The notes beneath the pieces are model-generated. The model was not told where the DNA came from and made no database searches. It saw only the letters and a list, made by a program, of their open reading frames with translations. The translations under genes and the position numbers were made by a program. From Pseudoduganella buxea (GTDB lineage: Bacteria > Pseudomonadota > Gammaproteobacteria > Burkholderiales > Burkholderiaceae_D), in assembly GCF_009720835.1 (NCBI RefSeq), contig NZ_WNKZ01000003.1, positions 94,052 to 158,051 on the forward strand: a DNA stretch of 64,000 nucleotides, written 5' to 3'. Position 1 is the first letter of the stretch. Every line of letters begins with the position of its first letter. Below, piece by piece: positions 7,906 to 20,015 of the stretch.

Positions 7906-7931
7906 AAAACGCCGCGGGGTGACGGCGTTTT
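7906..7931 (-). terminator. terminator of the chemoreceptor gene
   Basis: The imperfect stem AACGCCGT / CGGCGTT is followed on the minus strand by a run of T. It lies 30 bases after the stop codon of the chemoreceptor gene at 7961-9832. Confidence 0.8.
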
Positions 7932-7960
7932 GGGGGGCGAGGCGCCGGGGGCGCCAGCGG

Positions 7961-9832
7961 TCAGGCTTCGAGCTTGAAGGTGCCGACGACCTGTTCGAGC
8001 CTGCGGGCCTGCTCCTGCAGCGAGCCGGCCGCGGCGGCGGCCTGTTCGACCAGCGCCGCGTTCTGCTGGGTGGCGTCATCCATCTGGGCCACGCTCTGGT
8101 TGACCTGGCCGATGCCCTGGCTCTGCTCCTGGCTGGCCTGGGCGATCTGCTTCATCAGGGTTTCCGCTTCCTGCACGGAACGGACGATTTCCGTCATGGC
8201 CGCGCCGGCACCATCGGCCAGCGCGCTGCCCGTTTCCACCTTGCCGACGGAGTCGAGGATCAGTTCGCGGATTTCCTTGGCGGCCGCGGCCGAACGCTGG
8301 GCCAGGTTGCGCACTTCGCTGGCGACGACGGCGAAACCGCGCCCCTGCTCGCCGGCCCTGGCCGCTTCGACGGCCGCGTTCAGGGCCAGGATATTGGTCT
8401 GGAATGCAATGCCGTCGATGACGCCGATGATGTCGCCGATCTTGCGCGAGCTGTCCGAAATCTCGGCCATCGTGCGCACCACCTGGGTGACGACGTCGCC
8501 ACCCTTCTGGGCCGACTGGGCCGTCGCCGCCACCAGGCGGTTGGCCTGCAGCGCGTTGTCGGCGTTCTGGCGCACCGTCGTCGTCAGCTCTTCCATCGCG
8601 GCTGCCGTTTCCTGCAGGCTGGACGCTTGCGCTTCCGTGCGGCCGGACAGGTCCAGGTTGCCGCTGGCGATCTCGCTGCTGGCCGTGGCGATGACGGACG
8701 TGCTGTCGCGCACTTCGGCGATGGTGCCGCCCAGCGAGGAGACGAAGCGGTTGAAGGCCATGGCCAGCGCACCGATTTCGTCCTGGCTCGTCACAGGCAT
8801 CTTGCGGCTCAGGTCACCGTCGCCGCTGGCGATATCCTCCAGCATGCGGGCGGCGCCCATGACGGGGGCGGCAACGGCGCGGGCGATCAGCCAGATGGCG
8901 ACCATGCCGATGCCGCCGCCGACCAGCGCGGCGATCAAGGCCGACGTCATCGCCGAGCGCACGATATTGCCCAGCACTTCCGCTTCCGGCACTTCGGCCA
9001 CGACATACAGGTTCAGTTCCGGCACGAAGGACGAAGCCACGAACTGGGTGCCGTCGGCGCTGTCATAGGTGGCGTGGGCGAACTTCTCGCGGCCCATCAG
9101 CTTCTTGGTCAGGTCAGGCGTGAAGCCGGCCTGGTCGCCGACGCCGTGCTTGCCGTCCGCCAGTTCCTTGTGTTTGTGAATCAGGATGGTGCCGCCGGCA
9201 TCGACCAGATAGACGAAGCCGGACTGGCCCAGGCGGTAGCCGCGAATGGTTTGCGCCAGCTTTTCGGCCGACAGCCCCAGGCCGGCCGAGGCCAGCTTGC
9301 CGCCCGGCGTCTGTACGCGCGTATTGATGAACAGCATCAGGGCGTCCGAACCGGGGTTCTTGCTCAGGTCCAGGCGATACGGCACGCCGCTGCCGATGAA
9401 GTTGTACAGCCAGCTGTCGTCCGGCACGGATTTCGACACCGTTCGTTCATAGCCTTTTTCGGAGAAGTACTTGCCGCTCTCGGCCGACACCCAGAAGATC
9501 GATGCCGCATTCGTCATCGCCTTGATGCTTTTGGCGTAGGAATTCCAGGCGGCCAGGCCCTCCTCCGGGGTGCCGGCGTCTTCCCATGCCTGCAGGAAGG
9601 TATCGTGCGCCAGGGTACGCGACACCGTCAGCGGCTCGGCGATCTGCTTCAGGATATCGTTACGGATCTCGCCCACCTGCGCAGGCAGCTCCGAGTCGAC
9701 GACGCGCTGGCGCGTGTTGGCGCTGCTTAGCGTGACGCTGAGGGTGGACGAAATGATGATGAACAACAGCAGGCAAAGACCCATGCTGAGCATCAGCTTG
9801 GCCTTGATTGACAGGCGACGGAACAGGGACAT
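7961..9832 (-). CDS. methyl-accepting chemotaxis protein with periplasmic Cache-like sensor
   Basis: The 623-residue chemoreceptor has a first membrane helix at about 12-33 and a large periplasmic part at about 35-290 with Cache-type features ([14 protein letters not shown] near 206-219). A second helix follows at about 295-317, then a HAMP domain (about 318-370) and a long cytoplasmic signalling coiled coil. The coil includes the invariant hairpin tip ([20 protein letters not shown]). It would signal through CheW/CheA to bias flagellar rotation, and its ligand is unknown. There is no C-terminal CheR-binding pentapeptide: it ends VGTFKLEA. No che genes are nearby. A perfect inverted repeat lies just upstream of the start. 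Confidence 0.93.
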   Translation of the reverse strand: MSLFRRLSIKAKLMLSMGLCLLLFIIISSTLSVTLSSANTRQRVVDSELPAQVGEIRNDILKQIAEPLTVSRTLAHDTFLQAWEDAGTPEEGLAAWNSYAKSIKAMTNAASIFWVSAESGKYFSEKGYERTVSKSVPDDSWLYNFIGSGVPYRLDLSKNPGSDALMLFINTRVQTPGGKLASAGLGLSAEKLAQTIRGYRLGQSGFVYLVDAGGTILIHKHKELADGKHGVGDQAGFTPDLTKKLMGREKFAHATYDSADGTQFVASSFVPELNLYVVAEVPEAEVLGNIVRSAMTSALIAALVGGGIGMVAIWLIARAVAAPVMGAARMLEDIASGDGDLSRKMPVTSQDEIGALAMAFNRFVSSLGGTIAEVRDSTSVIATASSEIASGNLDLSGRTEAQASSLQETAAAMEELTTTVRQNADNALQANRLVAATAQSAQKGGDVVTQVVRTMAEISDSSRKIGDIIGVIDGIAFQTNILALNAAVEAARAGEQGRGFAVVASEVRNLAQRSAAAAKEIRELILDSVGKVETGSALADGAGAAMTEIVRSVQEAETLMKQIAQASQEQSQGIGQVNQSVAQMDDATQQNAALVEQAAAAAGSLQEQARRLEQVVGTFKLEA

Positions 9833-9835
9833 GAT

Positions 9836-9878
9836 GACTGAATGTAAAGTTTAGAATGATTTTGGTTCACATTCAGTC
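9836..9878. promoter_or_regulatory. perfect 10-base inverted repeat before the chemoreceptor gene
   Basis: GACTGAATGT (9836-9845) and ACATTCAGTC (9869-9878) are perfect complements separated by 23 A+T-rich bases. The left arm ends four bases from the start codon at 9832. It could form a 5'-leader hairpin that covers the ribosome-binding site or serve as an operator. No known regulator is suggested by the sequence. Confidence 0.5.
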
Positions 9879-10017
9879 TAGCAAACAGCAAGTTGTTCCT
9901 GCCAGCAATACCAGTGCCGCCCCCTGATTAGCACGGTCGTACGCCGCATTCCCGCAACGTTTCGTGAATTCGAATGCAAGAGCTTGTGCGACGGACGACG
10001 TCGACGACGGACAATAA

Positions 10018-10045
10018 AAAACCGGGGCACGCAGGCCCCGGTTTT
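10018..10045 (-). terminator. terminator of secA
   Basis: The stem AAAACCGGGG / CCCCGGTTTT is followed by T on the minus strand. It starts 18 bases after the secA stop codon. Confidence 0.9.
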
Positions 10046-10063
10046 CCATGCAACGTTCCCGGC

Positions 10064-12832
<2,769 letters not shown>

Positions 12833-13091
12833 GCTTGAATTCTTGAATAAACGCCGTTAAAAAAAGCCCGCTTCGCGACCTTGCCCAGTGCTTCACCTTC
12901 GTCGGCTTCCGCTGATGGCAAAAGACCTATGATTTTAGCATGCGGGCTTAGGTTGGGATTGCCATGCGTAACACAATAGCTTATTTGGTAAGAAACCGGC
13001 CGGCGCCTTCCGCCCCGTCCGGCCCGCCTGGAAGCCGGCCCGGCCGGTAAATTTGCTGCGCGCGGGCCCCTGGCTATGATATGTTTCGCCG

Positions 13092-13559
13092 ATGCGATTC
13101 AACTCTCTCAACCAGAACCGGACAGCCGTCGGGGCGACGGACTTCCTGCGCCGCAGCGACCGCCTGGCGGCCCTGCTGCCGGCCGTGCAGCGGATGGCGA
13201 AGTTGCAACAGGATTGCGCCGCCGTGCTGCCCACGGCGTTCAGCTTCTGCGAGATCCTGTCCTGCGAGGACGGCGTGCTGGTGCTGTCGACGCCGAACGC
13301 GTCGGTGGCCGCCAAGCTCAAGCAGCAAGTACCGAAATTGCAGGAAGCCCTGGCCCGCAAGGGCTGGCAGATCGAGACGGTCAAGCTGAAGGTGCAGATG
13401 ATGCGCGCCATGTCGACGCCGCCCGTCGAGCGGCGCCAGCTGCTGCTGCCGGAGACGGCCGTCAACTCCTTCGAGGAGCTGAGCCAGACCCTGGAGCAGA
13501 CCAAGCAGAATGCCTCGCTGATCGCGGCGCTGAAGAACCTGGTGGCGAACCGGCGCTAG
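13092..13559 (+). CDS. dciA: DciA-type (DUF721) replicative helicase loader
   Basis: The 155-residue protein has the DUF721 fold core at about 20-115: LRRSDRLAALLPAVQRMAKLQ, then a KH-like segment with ILSCEDGVLVLSTPNASVAAKLKQ. Proteins of this family load DnaB helicase in bacteria that lack DnaC. The C-terminal half is Gln- and Leu-rich and probably helical. It lies between secA and lpxC, the standard place in Betaproteobacteria. The assignment is by domain pattern and location. Confidence 0.85.
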   Translation: MRFNSLNQNRTAVGATDFLRRSDRLAALLPAVQRMAKLQQDCAAVLPTAFSFCEILSCEDGVLVLSTPNASVAAKLKQQVPKLQEALARKGWQIETVKLKVQMMRAMSTPPVERRQLLLPETAVNSFEELSQTLEQTKQNASLIAALKNLVANRR

Positions 13560-13590
13560 GCCGGCCGCGCACGGCCGCTCAGTTATATGC

Positions 13591-14526
13591 TCAGTTATAC
13601 GCCCATTCCTGGGCCATCTGCCGTGCATACGACGGCGGCGCATCGTCGGCCGAATTGTAGGTGACGATCTCGTAGGCATCCGGCTGGGCCAGCAGCGCGC
13701 GCAGCAGCATATTGTTCAGCGCATGGCCGGACTTGTGCGCCTCGTAGGCGCAGATCAACGGATGGCCGATCACATACAGGTCGCCGATGGCGTCGAGGAT
13801 CTTGTGGCGCACGAACTCGTCGTCGTAGCGCAGGCCGTCCGGGTTCAGGATGCGGTATTCGTCCATGACGATGGCGTTTTCCAGCGAGCCGCCCCGGGCC
13901 AGGCCGATCCCGCGCAGCATTTCCACGTCCTGCATGAAGCCGAAGGTGCGGGCCCGCGCCACGGCCTGGATATACGACTGCTCGCCGAAATCGACCAGCG
14001 CGCGCTGCGCTGTGCCATCCACGGCGGGGTGGTTGAATTCGATGAAGAAGTCCAGCTTGAAGCCTTCGTGCGGCACCAGCCGGGCCCACTTTTCCCTGGC
14101 GCCCTCGCCCTCGCGCACTTCGACGGGCTTCAGGATGCGGATGAATTTCTTCGGCGCTTCCTGTTCCGCCAGGCCGGCCTGCTGCAGCAGGTAGACGAAG
14201 GACGACGCCGAGCCGTCCATGATGGGGATTTCCTCGGCCGTCACGTCGATATACAGGTTGTCGATGCCCAGGCCCGCGCAGGCAGACAGCAGGTGCTCGA
14301 TGGTGGACACGCGGGCGCCGTCCCGGATCATCACGGTGGCCATGCGCGTGTCGCCGATTTCCATCGGCCCCACGGGGAAGACGACGGGCGGCTTCAGGTC
14401 CACCCGCGAGAAGATGATGCCCGTATCGGGCGGTGCGGGCCGCAGGGTCAGTTCCACCTTCGTGCCCGAGTGCACGCCCACACCCGTGGTGCGCACCATT
14501 TCATTGATCGTACGTTGTTTCAGCAT
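13591..14526 (-). CDS. lpxC: UDP-3-O-acyl-N-acetylglucosamine deacetylase LpxC
   Basis: LpxC is the zinc-dependent committed step of lipid A synthesis in the cytoplasm. The start [11 protein letters not shown] at 14526 gives the usual 311 residues; an in-frame start 20 codons upstream adds sequence foreign to the family. Zinc ligands are in S-T-I-E-H-L-L-S and [10 protein letters not shown], and the general-acid His is in H-K-S-G-H-A-L-N-N. It follows the dcw cluster in the same orientation, but four to five other genes separate it from ftsZ, unlike the common ftsZ-lpxC adjacency. Confidence 0.97.
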   Translation of the reverse strand: MLKQRTINEMVRTTGVGVHSGTKVELTLRPAPPDTGIIFSRVDLKPPVVFPVGPMEIGDTRMATVMIRDGARVSTIEHLLSACAGLGIDNLYIDVTAEEIPIMDGSASSFVYLLQQAGLAEQEAPKKFIRILKPVEVREGEGAREKWARLVPHEGFKLDFFIEFNHPAVDGTAQRALVDFGEQSYIQAVARARTFGFMQDVEMLRGIGLARGGSLENAIVMDEYRILNPDGLRYDDEFVRHKILDAIGDLYVIGHPLICAYEAHKSGHALNNMLLRALLAQPDAYEIVTYNSADDAPPSYARQMAQEWAYN

Positions 14527-14601
14527 TGCGCGATTATAGCGGCTTTCCCTCCACGCCGTTCCCCACCCCGCCGGCGTTAAAAGCAAGGCAAGGCGCGGGT
14601 T

Positions 14602-15540
14602 TCACGGGTGTTCGGCCTCGCTGTGCACGGCCTCGCGCCGCACCAGGTAGATGCCGCTGCCGATGATGATGGCCGCGCCCACCAGGGTCCAGCCATCGGG
14701 CAGGGTATTCCACAGGGCCCAGTCGATCGCCACGCCCCAGGCCAGGGCGGTGTACTCGAACGGCGCCACGACGGATGCCTTGCCCATGCTGAAGGCGCGC
14801 GTGATGGCCAGCTGGCCGAGAAAGCCCGTGACGGCCAGCGCCGCGATGATGGGCCAGTGTTCCAGCCGCAGCGCCACCCAGCCCGGCAACGCCAGCGGCA
14901 GCGCGCCGCAACCCATCATGATCAGGATCCAGAACATGATCTGCTCGTTCGAATCCGTGCGACTGAGGATGCGGCTGGCAATGGCCGACACGGCATAGCA
15001 GGCGGCCGACCCCAGGACGGCCAGGCCGGCGACGGAAATGAAGCTGGTGCCCTCCGGGCGCAGCACCACCAGCACGCCGCCCAGGCCGACGACGATGGCC
15101 AGCCACTGCATGGCGTCGACCCGCTCCTTCAGCACCAGAACGGACAGCGCCGTGATCAGGGCCGGCGCGATGAAGAACACGGAATAGGTTTCGGCCAGCG
15201 GCATGGATTTGAGCGCGAAGGCGAACATCGTCAGCATGCCGATGCCCAGCGCGCCGCGCAGCAGCTGCAGCTTCCAGTTCACGTTCAGGATGGTGCCGAA
15301 GCGGCCCCGGTAAGCCACCCACGCGCACACCAGCGGCAGCGACGAGAACGAGCGCAGCACCGTCACCTGCATGGCCGGATAGTGGGCCGCCAGCAGCTTC
15401 ATCGTCGTATCCATCAGCGAAAACATGGCGACGGCGGCGACCATCGCGTAGATGCTGTGCAGGTTGTCGTTGGCGGGCTGTTTCAACGGAAATCCAATGG
15501 TTGTACCGGGCTGATCATTGTACGCAAAGACTTGCAACAT
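14602..15540 (-). CDS. EamA/DMT-family inner-membrane transporter
   Basis: The 312-residue protein has about ten hydrophobic helices arranged as two EamA repeats (roughly residues 28-160 and 175-305), the pattern of the drug/metabolite transporter superfamily. The second repeat ends with the typical GSGIYLVRRE. The substrate cannot be predicted. The first about 25 residues (MLQVFAYNDQPG and onward) are polar and may be an over-long start; MVAAVAMFSLMD at residue 33 is within the first helix. It diverges from a small secreted-protein gene with only 41 bases between them. Confidence 0.85.
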   Translation of the reverse strand: MLQVFAYNDQPGTTIGFPLKQPANDNLHSIYAMVAAVAMFSLMDTTMKLLAAHYPAMQVTVLRSFSSLPLVCAWVAYRGRFGTILNVNWKLQLLRGALGIGMLTMFAFALKSMPLAETYSVFFIAPALITALSVLVLKERVDAMQWLAIVVGLGGVLVVLRPEGTSFISVAGLAVLGSAACYAVSAIASRILSRTDSNEQIMFWILIMMGCGALPLALPGWVALRLEHWPIIAALAVTGFLGQLAITRAFSMGKASVVAPFEYTALAWGVAIDWALWNTLPDGWTLVGAAIIIGSGIYLVRREAVHSEAEHP

Positions 15541-15581
15541 TGTCAGGTCAACAGGCCGGCGCCCTGGCTTACACTGGCTGC

Positions 15582-15995
15582 ATGAGAACCTTGCCCATAC
15601 TGCTGCTTCTGCTGGCCGGCGCCGCCGCCGCCAAACCTTCCGCCCCTGCCGACTGCGCCGACGCCCGTCTGCCGCTCCTGCTGCACGAACTGCCCCTGCC
15701 GGCGCAGCAACTGCTGGGCCGGGGCGAAGCGGGCGTGGGCGGGCTGGCCGACCGCGACGAACCGTTCACGGCAACCGACGCCGTCTTCGGCCCATTGCGC
15801 CCGATGACGCGCTTCGTCGGGGCCGCCGCGGGTGAGCGCTGCCTGGCCGTCGTGCTGGAGCGGGGCGGCATCGCCCACTTCGTCGAGACGGCGATCCTGC
15901 GCGAAGTGGACGGCCGCTGGGGCCTCGTCGCCACGCGCGCGCCGACGGAGGGTGAAGTGGCGGCATGGAAAACGGCGGCGCAAGCGAAACGGTGA
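15582..15995 (+). CDS. small secreted protein of unknown function
   Basis: The start at MRTLPILLLLL gives 137 residues with a clear signal peptide (about 1-17, AAA-K). Longer in-frame starts would hide it. Two cysteines (near C25 and about C86) could form a disulphide. The mature part is otherwise featureless to me. It is followed after 34 bases by the SET-domain gene on the same strand and may share its transcript. Confidence 0.65.
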   Translation: MRTLPILLLLLAGAAAAKPSAPADCADARLPLLLHELPLPAQQLLGRGEAGVGGLADRDEPFTATDAVFGPLRPMTRFVGAAAGERCLAVVLERGGIAHFVETAILREVDGRWGLVATRAPTEGEVAAWKTAAQAKR

Positions 15996-16029
15996 AACGT
16001 GCGGGCCATGGTCGCGGTATCATTTCAAT

Positions 16030-16524
16030 ATGACCAAACCCGCCAAGCCCCCCTCCCCCCTGTACGAAGTGCACCACTCGCCGGTCCACGGCAACGGCGT
16101 GTTCGCGCGCCGCAAGATTCGCGCGGGCGACCGCATCATCGAATACACGGGCGAACGGGTGGACTGGGAAGAAACCTGCCGCCGCACGGCGGAAAAAGGC
16201 GGCCCCATCAACCACACCTTCTTCTTCACCCTGAACGACGGCATGCTGATCGACGGCGGCGCCGGCGGCAACGATTCACGCTGGATCAACCACTCGTGCG
16301 AGCCGAACTGCGAAGCGATGGAAGAGGATGGCCGCGTCTACATCCACGCACTGCGCGATATCGACAAGGGCGAGGAACTGAACTACAACTACGGCCTCAT
16401 CTACGACGAGCGGCATACGCCGGCTGTCAAGAAAGCCTTTGCCTGCCGTTGCGGTGCGCCGTCATGCACCGGCGTGATGCTGGCGCCGAAGAAGCGCAGC
16501 CGCAAAAAGACGGCCGCCGCGTAG
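16030..16524 (+). CDS. SET-domain protein (putative lysine methyltransferase)
   Basis: The 164-residue protein consists almost entirely of a SET domain. It contains G-N-G-V-F-A (22-26), the cofactor-binding N-H-S-C (87-90), and the catalytic region G-E-E-L-N-Y-N-Y-G (114-122). A post-SET-like Cys set follows (C139, C141, C146), probably binding zinc with C90. The tail is Lys/Arg-rich (PKKRSRKK). Bacterial SET proteins are thought to methylate protein lysines, but the target here is unknown. The start was chosen at ATG 16030, because a longer frame upstream overlaps the previous gene. Confidence 0.88.
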   Translation: MTKPAKPPSPLYEVHHSPVHGNGVFARRKIRAGDRIIEYTGERVDWEETCRRTAEKGGPINHTFFFTLNDGMLIDGGAGGNDSRWINHSCEPNCEAMEEDGRVYIHALRDIDKGEELNYNYGLIYDERHTPAVKKAFACRCGAPSCTGVMLAPKKRSRKKTAAA

Positions 16525-16544
16525 GGCGCCAGCCCGTACGTGCC

Positions 16545-16577
16545 AAAAAAATGCCGCCCAAAAAGGCGGCATTTTTT
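16545..16577. terminator. bidirectional terminator between SET gene and peroxiredoxin gene
   Basis: ATGCCGCC / GGCGGCAT is flanked by A7 on the left and T6 on the right. The hairpin can therefore stop transcription of both converging genes. Confidence 0.9.
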
Positions 16578-16596
16578 CTCGTGAGGAAACGAGGAC

Positions 16597-17100
16597 TTAG
16601 ATCTGGCCCAACAGCGTCTCGGCGTTCGACACTTCGAACTTGCCGCCCTGCTCGACGTTCAGCTGCTTGACGACGCCGTCTTCCACCAGCAGCGAGTAGC
16701 GCTGCGAGCGGGTGCCCATGCCGAACTTGGAGAAGTCCGCGTCCAGGCCCAGGGCTTTCGTGAAGGCGGCGTTGCCGTCCGCCAGCATGCGCACGGTGCC
16801 GGTGGCTTTCAGTTCTCGGCCCCAGGCGCCCATGACGAAGGCGTCGTTGACGGAGATGCACCAGATTTCGTCGATGCCCTTGGCTTTCAGCGCGTCGGCG
16901 TTCTGGATGTAGCCCGGCGCGTGCTGGGCCGAGCAGGTCGGGGTGTAGGCGCCCGGCAGGCCGAAGATGGCGATCTTCTTGCCCTTGACCAGGTCCTGCA
17001 CGTTGAACGTGTTCGGGCCCAGCGCGCAGCCTTCCGTTTCGACTTCGATGTATTCGGACAGCGTGCCTTCCGGCAGCTTGTCGCCGATCTTGATGGTCAT
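16597..17100 (-). CDS. Prx5-type peroxiredoxin
   Basis: The 167-residue thiol peroxidase starts at MTIKIGDKLPEG, with AAGGAG eight bases upstream; longer upstream starts are unsupported. The peroxidatic Cys is C56 in P-G-A-Y-T-P-T-C. The family pattern GAYTPTCSAQHAPGY and the WCISVNDAFVM segment identify the Prx5/hybrid subgroup, which reduces hydroperoxides with glutathione or thioredoxin. No fused glutaredoxin domain is present. The start codon lies only 29 bases after a terminator that follows ftsZ, so its promoter must be upstream of or within that hairpin. Confidence 0.92.
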   Translation of the reverse strand: MTIKIGDKLPEGTLSEYIEVETEGCALGPNTFNVQDLVKGKKIAIFGLPGAYTPTCSAQHAPGYIQNADALKAKGIDEIWCISVNDAFVMGAWGRELKATGTVRMLADGNAAFTKALGLDADFSKFGMGTRSQRYSLLVEDGVVKQLNVEQGGKFEVSNAETLLGQI

Positions 17101-17129
17101 GGTGACTCCTTGGATATTATGTTCAGCTG

Positions 17130-17153
17130 AAAAAAAACCGCGCCCGGGCGCGG
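17130..17153 (-). terminator. terminator after ftsZ
   Basis: The perfect palindrome CCGCGCCCGGGCGCGG is followed on the minus strand by a run of T. It ends the dcw transcript or attenuates read-through into the peroxiredoxin gene 29 bases further on. Confidence 0.85.
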
Positions 17154-17226
17154 TCTGCCCTGCCGGCAGTATGCCAGAGGGCGGGCAATCTTGCTGGATC
17201 GGCCATGGCCCGGTGGGGGCCGTGGT

Positions 17227-17312
17227 CGAACGCTGCAATCCCCAGTCAGCCTGCTTGCGCAGGAAGCTGATCCGAACGCTGCAATCCTCAGTCAGCCTGC
17301 TTGCGCAGGAAG
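17227..17312. repeat. tandem duplication of the 3' end of ftsZ
   Basis: The 40 bases 17227-17266 and 17273-17312 are identical but for one base, with a period of 46. The right copy contains the last FtsZ codons (FLRKQAD) and its stop. The left copy lies downstream of the stop and is untranslated. The spacer is CTGATC. Confidence 0.95.
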
Positions 17313-18499
17313 GCAGGGATATCGTACGTTTCCATGCCGTTCTTCTCCATCGCGCGCACCTGCTCGGAAGCCGATTCGCGGCGCCACACGGCCGGGGCCT
17401 TCATGCCTTCGAAGGACTGGGCCGCGCCGATGCCGGCACCCATCGTGACGGAGGTCGAGCCGACGCCGCCGCCCAGGGCCGCCTGCGGGTTCAGGCCGCC
17501 GTTGGTACCGGTGCGCAGCATCTGCTGCGGCACCAGCTGGACGTGCTTCTTGGCCTTGCCCAGGCCCGTGGCGACGACGGTGACGCGGATGGCGTCGCCC
17601 ATTTCGTCGTCGTAGGCGATGCCCTGGGCGATCGACGCGTCCGGCGCGGCGAAGGCGCGCACGGCGGCCATGACTTCCTTGATCTCCTTGCCCTTCAGGC
17701 CGCGGCTGGCCGTGACGTTGACGAGCACGCCGCGCGCGCCGGACAGGTCGATGCCGTCCAGCAGCGGCGACGCGACGGCCTGTTCGGCCGCGATGCGGGC
17801 GCGGTCGACGCCGGAAGCGGTGGCCGTGCCCATCATGGCCTTGCCCTGCTCGCCCATGATGGTCTTGACGTCGTTGAAGTCGACGTTGATATGGCCCGGC
17901 ACGTTGATGATCTCGGCGATACCGGCCACGGCGTTGTTGAGCACGTCGTCGGCGTGCTGCAGCCATTCGATCAGGGATTCGTCTTCGTAGATTTCTTCCA
18001 GCTTCTCGTTCAGGATGACGATCAGCGAGTCGACGTTCTGCGACAGCTGCTCCAGGCCCTCGTCGGCGATTTCCATGCACTTCTGGCCTTCGTGCGAGAA
18101 CGGCTTGGAGACGACGGCCACCGTCAGCGCGCCCAGCGACTTGGCCACTTCGGCCACGATGGGGGCGGCGCCCGTGCCGGTGCCGCCGCCCATGCCGGCA
18201 GCGATGAACACCATGTGCGCGCCGCGCAGCGCGTCCTCGATGCGGCCGCGCGATTCCTCGGCCAGCTTGCGGCCGACGTCGGGCTTCATCCCCGCACCCA
18301 GGCCGGTCTCGCCGATCTGGATGATGTTGCCGGCCTTGGAAGCCGACAACGCCTGGGCATCGGTGTTGGCGGCGATGAATTCGACGCCGCTCATACCTTT
18401 GTTGATCATGTGTTGCACGGCGTTGCCGCCTGCGCCACCGACACCGACGACCTTGATGACCGTTCCCAGTGCTGCGTTATCGACCATATCGAACTCCAT
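17288..18499 (-). CDS. ftsZ: cell division GTPase FtsZ
   Basis: FtsZ is the tubulin homologue that forms the Z ring at midcell. The 403-residue protein has the GTP-binding signature G-G-G-T-G-T-G near residue 105 and the T7 synergy loop with NVDFNDVKTIM. It has a short variable linker and the C-terminal peptide DIPAFLRKQAD, which binds FtsA and ZipA. AGGAG lies upstream of the ATG. It is the last gene of the dcw cluster. Its 3' end is followed by a near-perfect duplicate of its final codons and a terminator. Confidence 0.98.
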   Translation of the reverse strand: MEFDMVDNAALGTVIKVVGVGGAGGNAVQHMINKGMSGVEFIAANTDAQALSASKAGNIIQIGETGLGAGMKPDVGRKLAEESRGRIEDALRGAHMVFIAAGMGGGTGTGAAPIVAEVAKSLGALTVAVVSKPFSHEGQKCMEIADEGLEQLSQNVDSLIVILNEKLEEIYEDESLIEWLQHADDVLNNAVAGIAEIINVPGHINVDFNDVKTIMGEQGKAMMGTATASGVDRARIAAEQAVASPLLDGIDLSGARGVLVNVTASRGLKGKEIKEVMAAVRAFAAPDASIAQGIAYDDEMGDAIRVTVVATGLGKAKKHVQLVPQQMLRTGTNGGLNPQAALGGGVGSTSVTMGAGIGAAQSFEGMKAPAVWRRESASEQVRAMEKNGMETYDIPAFLRKQAD

Positions 18500-18664
18500 G
18501 ATGTGCTCCTAAATGTATGCGGTTTCAAGCGCCAGGCCTCATATCGGTAGGAGAACTGGCGACTGAATACTGCAAAAATATATTTGAATGAGAAAAACCC
18601 AGAAACCCAAAAACCAAATCTTTACGTCCCGGCAGGCCACACCGCCGCACGGCGGGCCACGCCG

Positions 18665-19897
18665 TTAGAAATTGCCCAGGAACCACTCCTTCATGCGCTG
18701 CCACACCGCCTTGACCGACCCATCCTGGCGCGTCACGATATGCCCGCGCAGATACTGCTTCTTCGCTTCCAGCAGCAGGCCGAGCACGGTGGCGTAGCGG
18801 GGGCTGCGCACCACGTCGGCCAGCTGGCCGCGATAATCCGGCGTGCCCATGCGCGCCGGTTTCAGGAAGATGTCTTCGGCCATTTCGACCATGCCTGGCA
18901 TGATCGCCGTGCCCCCGGTCAGCACGATGCCGGACGAGAGCACACCCTCGTATCCGGACTCGCGCACGACCTGGTGCACCATGGCGAACAATTCCTCCAC
19001 GCGCGGCTCGATGACGGCAGCCAGCGCCTGGCGGGAAAGGTTGCGGGGGCCACGGTCGCCCAGGCCCGGCACTTCCAGGTGTTCACCCGGATCTGCCAGC
19101 ACCTGCTTGGCCACGCCGTAACGGATCTTGATTTCTTCCGCTTCCGAGGTGGGGGTCCGCAAGGCCATTGCGATGTCGTTGGTGATCTGGTCACCGGCGA
19201 TAGGGATCACTGCCGTATGGCGGATCGCGCCGTCCGAGAACACTGCAACGTCGGTGGTGCCGCCGCCGATATCGATCAGCACTACACCCAATTCTTTTTC
19301 ATCCGGCGTCAGCACGGCGTCGGCCGAAGCCATCGGCTGCAGGATCAGGTCCGAGACCTCTAGCCCGCAGCGGCGCACGCACTTGACGATGTTCTGCACG
19401 GCGCTCACGGCGCCGGTCACGATATGGACCTTCACTTCCAGGCGGATGCCGCTCATGCCGATCGGCTCGCGCACGTCTTCCTGGCTGTCGACGATGAACT
19501 CCTGCGGCACGGTATGCAGCAGCTGCTGATCAGTAGGGATATTAACCGCCTTCGCCGTCTCGATGACGCGCGCCACGTCCGTGGCCGTGACTTCCTTTTC
19601 CTTGATCGCCACCATGCCGCTGGAATTGAAGCTGCGGATATGGCTGCCCGCGATACCGGCATACACGTTGCGGATCTTGCAGTCGGCCATCAGCTCGGCT
19701 TCCTCGAGCGCGCGCTGGATCGATTCCACGGTCGCTTCGATGTTCACCACCACGCCCTTCTTCAGGCCCTTCGATTCGTGCTGACCCAGCCCGATCACTT
19801 CGTGGCGTCCATCGGCCATCACCTCGGCCACCACGGCCACCACCTTGGAGGTGCCGATGTCGAGGCCGACGATCAGGTTTTTCGCGTCTTTTGTCAT
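18665..19897 (-). CDS. ftsA: cell division protein FtsA
   Basis: FtsA is the actin-like protein that tethers FtsZ filaments to the inner membrane. The 410-residue protein carries the phosphate-1 motif (VGLDIGTSKVVAVVAEV), the 1C subdomain, and phosphate-2 (LIDIGGGTTDVAVF). The C-terminal amphipathic targeting helix is MKEWFLGNF. It lies 166 bases upstream of ftsZ, and the gap probably contains a separate ftsZ promoter. Confidence 0.97.
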   Translation of the reverse strand: MTKDAKNLIVGLDIGTSKVVAVVAEVMADGRHEVIGLGQHESKGLKKGVVVNIEATVESIQRALEEAELMADCKIRNVYAGIAGSHIRSFNSSGMVAIKEKEVTATDVARVIETAKAVNIPTDQQLLHTVPQEFIVDSQEDVREPIGMSGIRLEVKVHIVTGAVSAVQNIVKCVRRCGLEVSDLILQPMASADAVLTPDEKELGVVLIDIGGGTTDVAVFSDGAIRHTAVIPIAGDQITNDIAMALRTPTSEAEEIKIRYGVAKQVLADPGEHLEVPGLGDRGPRNLSRQALAAVIEPRVEELFAMVHQVVRESGYEGVLSSGIVLTGGTAIMPGMVEMAEDIFLKPARMGTPDYRGQLADVVRSPRYATVLGLLLEAKKQYLRGHIVTRQDGSVKAVWQRMKEWFLGNF

Positions 19898-20015
19898 CTG
19901 TTTTGCCTGCTGTCTTTTTTGTCGTCGTTGCTGCTGTTGTTCTTACTATTGTTCGTGCTGCCGTTCGTTGTGCTTACGTCGTGCTTACTCTTGTGTTTAC
20001 TGCTACATCTGACAG

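Noticed and set aside
16967..18550. 527-codon open frame on the plus strand
   Set aside because: Antisense to ftsZ with the same composition artefact and no family resemblance.
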